From the NCBI GenBank assembly GCA_937898895.1, contig CALDKL010000696.1:1-5128 (forward strand): 5,128 nucleotides of DNA, written 5' to 3'. Shown here piece by piece: positions 1-5,128 of this stretch (position 1 is the first letter of the stretch; each line of letters opens with the position of its first letter). The DNA comes from an uncultured Verrucomicrobiae bacterium. GTDB taxonomy: Bacteria; Verrucomicrobiota; Verrucomicrobiia; Verrucomicrobiales; DEV007. The notes beneath the pieces were generated by a model, which searched no databases, was not told the origin of the DNA, and saw only the letters and a list, made by a program, of their open reading frames with translations. The position numbers were made by a program, and so were the translations under genes.

Positions 1-1
1 T

Positions 2-97
2 ATTCCGCCTGCGTTCCGTGGCGTCTTTCAGGACCCTGGTCCGGTGATCCGCTCGGGACAGAACGTCGGCGAAACCATTTTCGGAATGCGGTGTTAG
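2..97 (+). CDS. possible C-terminal tail of an upstream gene (partial)
   Basis: One frame stays open from the left edge to a TAG at 95-97, giving 31 codons that end in ETIFGMRC. I do not recognise the family. In favour of a real gene: the stop overlaps the AGGAG of the next gene by two bases and lies nine bases before its ATG, a spacing common in tightly packed operons, and the codons mostly end in G or C. Against: the stretch is short, another forward frame is also open here, and open frames are frequent by chance in GC-rich DNA. It could equally be the untranslated leader and promoter region of the cytochrome gene. Treat this as a weak call. Confidence 0.25.
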   Translation: MPPAFRGVFQDPGPVIRSGQNVGETIFGMRC

Positions 98-100
98 GAG
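96..100 (+). promoter_or_regulatory. Shine-Dalgarno site of the cytochrome gene
   Basis: AGGAG lies six bases before the ATG at 107, an ideal spacing. It supports 107 as the start, which is also followed by a clean signal peptide. The next gene in the operon has no such site. Confidence 0.8.
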
Positions 101-106
101 TCCGAG

Positions 107-2611
107 ATGAAGTTTCCCGTCCTGGCCCAGCGTGGTTTTCTTTCCGGTGTGTTCGCTCTCTCCGGGGTGGCGCACGCTGCAGAGCCGAATCACGAACCAC
201 TCGTCTTCTTTGAGCAATCGGTCCGCCCCCTGCTCGTGAAGCACTGCTACGAATGCCATTCGACGGAGTCGGAGAAGCGGAAAGGGGGGCTGCTGCTCGA
301 CTCGAAGGACGGCTGGATGGCGGGCGGTGACTCGGGCGAGGTGATCGAGCCCGGCCATCCCGAGCAAAGTCTCGTCATTGAGATGGTGCGCTACGAAAAC
401 CCGGATCTCCAGATGCCGCCGAAATATCGCCTCTCCGAGGAGGAGGTGGGAATTCTCGCGGAGTGGGTAGCCATGGGGGCACCGGATCCGCGCAGTGGCA
501 AAGTGGTCGCAAAGACGCCCTCGATTCAGTGGGAAAAGGGGAAGGCGCACTGGGCATTCCAAGCTGTGAAAAATCCTGCCGTGCCTGAGGTGAAGAATTC
601 CGCGTGGCCCAGGCGCGACCTCGACTGCTTTCTCCTCTCGAAAATGGAGGAGGCCGGGGTGAAGCCCGTCGCGGATGCGGACCGATACCGTTTGATCCGG
701 AGGATCACCCTCGACCTGACGGGATTGCCTCCTACGGTCGAAGAAGTCGGCTCCTTTGTCCGTGATCCGTCGAGCGATGACGAGGCTCTCGCGAAAGTGG
801 TCGACCGACTCCTCGCATCCCCCGGATTCGGGGAAAGATGGGGGCGGCACTGGCTCGATGTGGCCCGATACGCCGATTCCGTGGGGAAGACCAGGAACAT
901 TCCCTTTCCCTATGCCTGGCGATATCGGAACTACGTCATCGACGCCTTCAATGCGGACAAGCCGTATGATGAATTTCTGACCGAACAGATCGCAGGTGAT
1001 CTCCTCGATGCCGACACTGCCGAGAGGCAGGCCGAGCACCTCATTGCGACGGGATTCCTCGCTCTCGGGTCGATGGATCTGAATGAGCGGGACCGCGAAC
1101 AGTTTTTGCTCGACCGGATCGACGACCAAATCGATACCCTGGGGCGCGCCACGATGGGGCTGACCCTGGGATGCGCCCGTTGTCACGATCACAAGTTCGA
1201 TCCGCTGGCGCAGACCGACTACTATGCCCTCGCCGGGATCTTTGCGAGCACGAAGACGCTCAGCGGACAGAGCAATCGCAAAGGAAACAGCAAGGAATAT
1301 CACCAGCCGCAGTTGCTCGCCTCCCTCGATCTCGAGTCCGGAGCAGGGGTGGGACAGAGCGAGGGACGGGCGGCACGGGAAGCGGAGATCGAGTTTCTGG
1401 AGAATCGCCTCGAGGAACTTCGCAAAGCAGGCAAGGAGACTCCGGGGCCTGGGCGTCGCAAAGAGCTGAAACAGGAGTTTTTCCGAGTGCAAAAGCGCCT
1501 CAATGACCTGCGTAACGCGGATGGAGAAGGGGCGACCCTGGCGGCGGCCCCGCAGGGAAAAGGGAAGCGCAGGAAAGGCGATGGCCAAGTGGACCCGAAC
1601 GCTCCGCTCGCGATGGCTGCCAGGGACGGAGCCGTCACCGATCTCGCGCTCCGCGTCCGAGGAGAGCCTGACCTGGTGGGAGAGATCGTTCCGAGGGCCT
1701 TTCCGGCGATGTTGCGACATGCCACCACTCCCAAGCTCGGGGAAGGGACCAGCGGACGGCTCGAACTCGCCGAATGGCTCGTCTCACCGGACCATCCTCT
1801 GACGGCCCGGGTCATGGCGAACCGGATTTGGGCGCACCTGTTCGGGCGGGGGCTCGTCGGTACGGTTGACAATTTTGGTCTGTCCGGGGAGGCGCCGACG
1901 CATCCGGAATTGCTCGATTCTCTCGCGAGTCGGTTTGTCGCGAACGGGTGGTCGGTGAAATCGCTCGTGCGCGAGATCGTGCTGAGTCGGGCCTATCGGC
2001 TCGGGACGGAACACGATGAGGGCAATGCCGCCCTCGACGAGGACAATCATCTGTATTGGCGGGCGAACCTGCGTCGGCTCGAGGCCGAGGCAATCCGAGA
2101 TTCTCTCCTCGCGGCAGGCGATAGGCTCCCGGCCGATCGGCCCGCCGGGGCACCGAGCGGTGCGCTCGAGCGTCCCAATGCAAAGGGAAAAGGGAAACGG
2201 CGAGGCGGAGAGACGGATCCCATCGCCACTCCCGTCCGGAGTGTCTATCTGCCGGTGCTGCGGTCGAGGTTGCCAGGCATGTTCACCGTATTCGATTTCG
2301 CCGAGCCCGATCAGGTCAACGGGCAGCGGGATATCACCACGGTGCCACCCCAGGCGCTCTTTCTGCTGAACAATCCCTTTGTGGTCGAAGTCTCGCAGAA
2401 GGCGGCGGATCGCATCCTCGCCCAGGACCTCCCCGACGAAATTTCGCGGCTTCGGTATGCGTATGCCTATACCCTCTGTCGATACCCGACCGAGGCGGAG
2501 GCCGGACGCTGCCTCGCCTTTCTCTCAGAGGGCGGGGAGGATCGCGAGGCTTCGTGGACTGCCCTGGTGCAGGCGCTCTATTCCTCCGCCGAATTCCGTT
2601 ACGTGCCCTGA
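107..2611 (+). CDS. exported PSCyt1-PSCyt2(DUF1549)-PSD1(DUF1553) cytochrome-like protein
   Basis: This 834-residue protein has the three-part architecture typical of planctomycetes and Verrucomicrobiota. Residues 1-24 look like a Sec signal peptide: basic N-terminus, a hydrophobic stretch around 11-22 and an AHA cleavage site before A25. PSCyt1 covers about 30-125, with the haem motif CYECH at 47-51 and a possible distal ligand Met at 103 in LQMPP. DUF1549 (PSCyt2) covers about 168-385, with LDLTGLPPT at 202-210, ERWGRHWLDVARYADS at 243-258 and a second haem-like motif, CARCH, at 356-360. A charged, probably coiled-coil linker lies at about 425-475. DUF1553 (PSD1) covers about 550-815, with PLTARVMANRIWAHLFGRGL at 564-583 and VPPQALFLLNNPF at 746-758. 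No LamG-type domain is present, so the protein is on the compact side. Two short basic inserts, each with GKGKRR (484-489 and 694-699), are unusual. The downstream DUF1501 gene is the usual partner. Export to the periplasm and covalent haem are inferred; the reaction is unknown. Confidence 0.96.
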   Translation: MKFPVLAQRGFLSGVFALSGVAHAAEPNHEPLVFFEQSVRPLLVKHCYECHSTESEKRKGGLLLDSKDGWMAGGDSGEVIEPGHPEQSLVIEMVRYENPDLQMPPKYRLSEEEVGILAEWVAMGAPDPRSGKVVAKTPSIQWEKGKAHWAFQAVKNPAVPEVKNSAWPRRDLDCFLLSKMEEAGVKPVADADRYRLIRRITLDLTGLPPTVEEVGSFVRDPSSDDEALAKVVDRLLASPGFGERWGRHWLDVARYADSVGKTRNIPFPYAWRYRNYVIDAFNADKPYDEFLTEQIAGDLLDADTAERQAEHLIATGFLALGSMDLNERDREQFLLDRIDDQIDTLGRATMGLTLGCARCHDHKFDPLAQTDYYALAGIFASTKTLSGQSNRKGNSKEYHQPQLLASLDLESGAGVGQSEGRAAREAEIEFLENRLEELRKAGKETPGPGRRKELKQEFFRVQKRLNDLRNADGEGATLAAAPQGKGKRRKGDGQVDPNAPLAMAARDGAVTDLALRVRGEPDLVGEIVPRAFPAMLRHATTPKLGEGTSGRLELAEWLVSPDHPLTARVMANRIWAHLFGRGLVGTVDNFGLSGEAPTHPELLDSLASRFVANGWSVKSLVREIVLSRAYRLGTEHDEGNAALDEDNHLYWRANLRRLEAEAIRDSLLAAGDRLPADRPAGAPSGALERPNAKGKGKRRGGETDPIATPVRSVYLPVLRSRLPGMFTVFDFAEPDQVNGQRDITTVPPQALFLLNNPFVVEVSQKAADRILAQDLPDEISRLRYAYAYTLCRYPTEAEAGRCLAFLSEGGEDREASWTALVQALYSSAEFRYVP

Positions 2612-2646
2612 CCGTCCTTTGTTCTCTCCTCTCAACGACTCCTCCC
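2612..2646 (+). promoter_or_regulatory. pyrimidine-rich leader without Shine-Dalgarno
   Basis: The 35-base gap between the two operon genes has 29 pyrimidines and only six purines, and nothing like AGGAG lies before the ATG at 2647. Initiation may rely on an unstructured U/C-rich leader, perhaps through ribosomal protein S1, or on ribosomes arriving from the upstream gene. The composition is seen directly; the mechanism is inference. Confidence 0.5.
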
Positions 2647-4044
2647 ATGAACCTCTGCCACAACTCCTTCGCTCCCTCGACCCGACGTGGTTTTTTGCAA
2701 CACACCGCCGCTGGTTTCGGCTGGATCGCCTTCTCTGCGCTCCAAGCGGAGCTGACCCGGGCTGCGGGAGGGGCTCCCGGCGGGTTTACTTCGCCCTTGC
2801 TTCCAAAGGCTCCGCATTTTCCGGCGCGAGCGAAACGGGTCATCTTCCTGTTCATGCAGGGCGGGCCGAGCCATCTCGAGACGTTCGACTGGAAGCCCGA
2901 TCTGAAAGCGCATGGGGGCAAGACCGACGGTGGAGAGGGAAAATCGGGAACACTCCTCGCTCCGCAGTTCGACTTTTCTCCCCAGGGAAAGAGCGGTCTT
3001 CCGATCAGTTCGCTGTTTCCGGAACTGAGTCGCCATGCCGACGATCTGTGTCTGCTCAATGGCATGCACACCTCGAATGCAGCACACCCGCAGGCCACCA
3101 TCGCCCTGCACACCGGCAGCACCAATTTCGTCCGCCCTTCGCTCGGCTCATGGGTCACCTACGGCCTTGGGTCCGAGAGCCAGGATCTCCCCGGGTTCGT
3201 CACGATCAATCCGGTGGGGCAGGGAGGGGCACAGAACTATGGATCGTCGTTTCTTCCGGCCTCCTTCCAGGGCACCCGGGTCGATCTGGAATCCGGCGGT
3301 ATCGCCGATATCCGGAATCGCCATCTCAGCGAAGGACGGCAGCGTGCCCAGATCGACCTGATCCAGGAAATGAACCGCGACCTGCTTGCGGCCCAGCCCG
3401 GCAATCCGGAACTCGACGGCGTCATCCAGTCTTTCGAACTCGCCTATCGGATGCAGACATCCGTGCCTTCGGTTCTGAATCTCGAGGCGGAAAAGCCCGG
3501 CGTGCTCGCTCGCTATGGCATTGGTGAAGGGGCTACCACCGATTTTGGCACCCAGTGTCTCATGGCCCGACGCCTCGCCGAGGCCGGAGTGCGCTTCATC
3601 CAGGTGAGCCGGGGCGGCTGGGACCAACATCGTGACCTGAAGGAAAAACTGGCCGAAAACGCCGCTGCGATCGACAAACCCATCGCGGCCCTGCTCCAGG
3701 ATCTGAAAGATCGAGACATGCTCAAAGACACCCTCGTGCTCTGGGGAGGCGAATTTGGACGCAGTCCACAGGATCAGGGCAACGGCGGCGACGGGCGACG
3801 TCACAACAACCAGGGATACTCCATGTGGATGGCCGGCGGCGGGGTGAAGGGGGGGCTTCGCTACGGCTCCACCGACGAGATTGGCGGGGTTTCCATTGAT
3901 GGAAAAGTCGGCACTCACGACCTCCATGCCACGATTCTGCATTTGTTGGGATTGGATCACACAAAGCTCACCTATCGCTACGCCGGGCGCGACTTTCGCC
4001 TCACCGATGTCTACGGGGAGGTGGCCAAAGAGATCCTGGCGTGA
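2647..4044 (+). CDS. Tat-exported DUF1501 family protein
   Basis: This 465-residue protein belongs to DUF1501, a family related to the alkaline phosphatase/sulfatase superfamily. Residues 11-18 (STRRGFLQ) form a twin-arginine motif followed by a hydrophobic stretch to about 34, so it is probably exported folded through Tat. Family motifs in order are QGGPSHLETFDWKP (71-84), the MHTSNAAHPQA region (140-150), WDQH (325-328), WGGEFGRSP (366-374), GRRHNNQGYSMWMAGGGVKGG (383-403) and GTHDLHATILHLLGLDH (422-438). Length and domain coverage are typical of an intact member. I chose the ATG at 2647 because it puts the Tat motif near the N-terminus; the longer in-frame start at 2554 lies inside the preceding gene and adds 31 residues without family character. 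It lies 35 bases after the cytochrome gene and is probably cotranscribed, although no Shine-Dalgarno site is visible. R385 stands where I expect Asp in the family. The substrate is unknown; hydrolysis of a phosphate or sulfate ester is only a superfamily-based guess. Confidence 0.95.
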   Translation: MNLCHNSFAPSTRRGFLQHTAAGFGWIAFSALQAELTRAAGGAPGGFTSPLLPKAPHFPARAKRVIFLFMQGGPSHLETFDWKPDLKAHGGKTDGGEGKSGTLLAPQFDFSPQGKSGLPISSLFPELSRHADDLCLLNGMHTSNAAHPQATIALHTGSTNFVRPSLGSWVTYGLGSESQDLPGFVTINPVGQGGAQNYGSSFLPASFQGTRVDLESGGIADIRNRHLSEGRQRAQIDLIQEMNRDLLAAQPGNPELDGVIQSFELAYRMQTSVPSVLNLEAEKPGVLARYGIGEGATTDFGTQCLMARRLAEAGVRFIQVSRGGWDQHRDLKEKLAENAAAIDKPIAALLQDLKDRDMLKDTLVLWGGEFGRSPQDQGNGGDGRRHNNQGYSMWMAGGGVKGGLRYGSTDEIGGVSIDGKVGTHDLHATILHLLGLDHTKLTYRYAGRDFRLTDVYGEVAKEILA

Positions 4045-4055
4045 GCGATCGAGCG

Positions 4056-4097
4056 GGGGATGCCCGTCGCGTCTTCGCGATCCCCGAGACGGTTTTT
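4056..4097 (+). terminator. possible intrinsic terminator after the DUF1501 gene
   Basis: TCGCG (4067-4071) pairs with CGCGA (4076-4080) around a TCTT loop. GGGGA (4056-4060) can pair with TCCCC (4081-4085) outside it, leaving a six-base bulge on the left arm. Five T residues follow at 4093-4097. The T tract starts seven bases after the stem instead of directly, so this is an imperfect terminator. Its position, 12 bases after the stop codon, is right. Confidence 0.35.
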
Positions 4098-4124
4098 CCG
4101 CTGGACTCGCTCCGCTGGACTCGC
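4097..4124. repeat. perfect 14-nt tandem duplication
   Basis: TCCGCTGGACTCGC occurs twice head to tail without mismatch, at 4097-4110 and 4111-4124. It lies in the non-coding spacer between convergent genes. The first copy begins on the last base of the T tract, and the last three bases of the second copy form the foot of the next stem-loop. Confidence 0.9.
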
Positions 4125-4146
4125 AAATGGGAAAACCCAATTTGTG
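4122..4146. other. stem-loop between convergent genes
   Basis: CGCAAATGGG (4122-4131) pairs with CCC-A-ATTTGTG (4136-4146) around an AAAA loop. This gives ten pairs with one G-T wobble and a single bulged A at 4139. No T tract follows on either strand, so it is not a classical intrinsic terminator. It could pause polymerase, protect 3' ends of either transcript or act as a bidirectional barrier. The pairing is seen; the role is inference. Confidence 0.5.
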
Positions 4147-4191
4147 CGGGAATCTGCCCGCCACTACAACAAGCGGCCTTTGCCGTGGCCG
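4146..4191. other. two further small inverted repeats
   Basis: GCGGG (4146-4150) pairs with CCCGC (4157-4161) over a six-base loop, and CGGCC (4174-4178) pairs with GGCCG (4187-4191) over an eight-base loop. Both have five-pair GC stems and lie just downstream of the minus-strand gene, where a terminator would be expected. No T run follows on the minus strand. Short GC stems are common by chance in this composition, so a function is uncertain. Confidence 0.25.
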
Positions 4192-4199
4192 ACTCCCGG

Positions 4200-5128
4200 C
4201 TACAGACGCAGGTAGATCTTCCTGCGGTGCATCCACCACACCACCAGCCAGAAGACCAGAGCGGGCAGAATCGCCTCCATGATCGGTTTTGTCGGCCCGG
4301 AAAAGAGTCCGTCGGGCAGGTGGATTTTCAGTTGGGACAGCGTCCAGCCCTTCGCGAGTTGTCCCATCACGTACAGCGTCAGCGGATTGAGCCCCGCCAC
4401 AACCAGCGGGAAACTCCAGTGCTGCCACCCTTTCAGGTCGATCAGGAGATAGAAGAGTGCCAACATCAGCACCCCATACGCTCCGCTGAAGAGCATCCAC
4501 GACGGGGTCCAAAGGCGTTTTACGATCGGGCAGATCGTCACCCCAAGGAGGACGGCGACCCCCAGCATCAACACGGCGGCAACGAGCATCCGACGCACTT
4601 TCTGTGCGGGCGGCACCTCTTCCCGACGCAACAGTTCTCCGCAGAGGAGGCCCGCCAGCATGGTGACAAAAGCCGGGACGAAATTCAGGGTGGTGTATCC
4701 ACCGGAGTTGCCCGCAAACGGTTCGCTGCGGGGGAAGCAATTGAGAAACCACCCGTCGAAAGCTGCTGCCACGTTCGTATGGATTGACCAGTGACCGAAA
4801 AAACCCGGCAGAACCCCCGTTGTGCCCGCCGCCGCAGCGGCGGCGTTTGCCTCCGGCACCGGATACAGCGCGAAGGCCACCCAGGTCAGCGCCAGCACGG
4901 CGATCCCTGTGAGCACCTGCACACGCGCCCCGCGTCCGACGAGCAGCAGCAGAAAGGGATAGCCCAGCCCGATCTGGCAGAGCACATTCACGAAAATCCA
5001 GTTCGTCTCCTTCGCTGAAGCGGACGAGAGGAAGACCCCGAGGAGAATCAGGAAGAGGGCCCTCGACCAGGCATGGGCGACGAGCCGCCCCCGGCTTTGC
5101 CCCAGGGCTGCCCGTTTTGAAAACGAGT
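4200..5128 (-). CDS. DUF5009/COG4299 (HGSNAT-like) membrane acyltransferase-family protein, N-terminus cut off
   Basis: The frame is open from the right edge to a TAG at 4200-4202, giving 308 visible residues. The GTG at 4989-4991 is an internal Val codon in WIFVNVLCQIGLGY, because family-like sequence continues upstream of it. Numbering from the edge, about eight membrane segments are visible: 24-35, 48-62, 71-89, 148-166, 180-198, 211-231, 237-255 and 282-299. Family signatures are QIGLGY (51-56), the loop with GHW (111-113), FDGWFLNCFPR (123-133) and GGYTTLNFVP (142-151), then CPIVKRLWTPSWMLFSG (199-215). The C-terminus is basic (RRKIYLRL). This matches the bacterial relatives of heparan-alpha-glucosaminide N-acetyltransferase, inner-membrane proteins thought to move acyl groups across the membrane onto sugars. 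The N-terminal part, which carries the catalytic His in the human enzyme, is outside the window, so activity cannot be judged. An Ala6 run at 95-100 is encoded by a perfect palindrome. The gene is convergent to the operon and therefore separately transcribed. Confidence 0.9.
   Translation of the reverse strand, partial: SFSKRAALGQSRGRLVAHAWSRALFLILLGVFLSSASAKETNWIFVNVLCQIGLGYPFLLLLVGRGARVQVLTGIAVLALTWVAFALYPVPEANAAAAAAGTTGVLPGFFGHWSIHTNVAAAFDGWFLNCFPRSEPFAGNSGGYTTLNFVPAFVTMLAGLLCGELLRREEVPPAQKVRRMLVAAVLMLGVAVLLGVTICPIVKRLWTPSWMLFSGAYGVLMLALFYLLIDLKGWQHWSFPLVVAGLNPLTLYVMGQLAKGWTLSQLKIHLPDGLFSGPTKPIMEAILPALVFWLVVWWMHRRKIYLRL
4827..4845. repeat. perfect 19-nt GC palindrome inside the membrane gene
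   Basis: CGCCGCCGC and GCGGCGGCG flank a single central A at 4836, forming a perfect inverted repeat. On the minus strand it encodes the six-alanine run in a non-membrane loop. It may simply be an expanded GCC/GCG alanine tract, but the symmetry is exact. Confidence 0.85.

Noticed and set aside
1300..1872. A 190-codon minus-strand open frame inside the cytochrome gene
   Set aside because: It is antisense to the coiled-coil and linker region of a clear gene. Its composition mirrors the Ser/Arg-rich complement expected from GC bias.
2554..2646. An upstream in-frame ATG for the DUF1501 gene
   Set aside because: It would overlap the preceding gene by 58 bases and place 31 non-family residues before the Tat motif. 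The ATG at 2647 fits a normal Tat signal.
2334..3158. A 274-codon minus-strand open frame opposite the junction
   Set aside because: It is antisense to two well-supported genes, with no domain or ribosome binding site that I can support.
2379..3527. A 382-codon plus-strand open frame spanning the junction of the two operon genes
   Set aside because: It overlaps both family-matching genes in another frame, and its product is Arg/Pro/Ser-rich with no recognisable motif.
3148..4752. A 534-codon minus-strand open frame across the DUF1501 gene, the spacer and part of the membrane gene
   Set aside because: It runs antisense to a clear family gene and out of frame over another clear family gene on its own strand. 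Its product is low-complexity and rich in Arg, Pro and Gly. Long chance frames are expected in GC-rich DNA.
4989..4991. GTG as the start of the membrane protein
   Set aside because: The frame stays open to the window edge, and the upstream residues (RALFLILLGVFLSS and TNWIF) match the family, so this GTG is an internal Val codon.
1..5128. Defence islands, CRISPR arrays, transposons or RNA genes
   Set aside because: No spaced direct repeats of CRISPR type, no transposase, no terminal inverted repeats, and no tRNA-like or rRNA-like stretch were found by eye.

Overview
This window comes from a GC-rich bacterial chromosome, most likely a member of the Planctomycetota-Verrucomicrobiota group. The best evidence is a PSCyt1-PSCyt2(DUF1549)-PSD1(DUF1553) protein followed directly by a Tat-exported DUF1501 protein. 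This pair is greatly expanded in planctomycetes and in many Verrucomicrobiota and is rare elsewhere. The window alone does not decide between the two phyla. Shine-Dalgarno use is mixed: AGGAG before the first gene, none before the second.

Layout. Positions 1-97 may hold the last 31 codons of an upstream + strand gene; its TAG would overlap the ribosome binding site of the next gene. Positions 107-2611 (+) encode an 834-residue exported protein with two CxxCH haem-binding motifs. After a 35-nt pyrimidine-rich gap, 2647-4044 (+) encodes a 465-residue DUF1501 protein with a twin-arginine signal. Positions 4045-4199 are a convergent intergenic spacer with a perfect 14-nt tandem duplication and several potential stem-loops. 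Positions 4200-5128 (-) hold the C-terminal 308 codons of a polytopic membrane protein of the DUF5009/COG4299 (HGSNAT-like acyltransferase) family; its start lies beyond the right edge.

How they work together. The first two genes look like one operon. Both products are predicted to be exported, one as a Sec-type c-type cytochrome and one through Tat as a folded alkaline-phosphatase-superfamily-like protein. In PVC bacteria such pairs often lie near sulfatases and glycoside hydrolases, and a role in polysaccharide or other complex-substrate breakdown has been suggested, but no reaction is established. The membrane acyltransferase-like gene has its own convergent transcription unit; a link to sugar metabolism is only a guess from its family name.

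No mobile element, CRISPR array, tRNA or rRNA was seen. The most interesting points are the uncharacterised cytochrome/DUF1501 pair, an Arg where I expect the DUF1501 family to have Asp in its C-terminal motif, two near-identical basic inserts in the cytochrome, and the structured convergent spacer.
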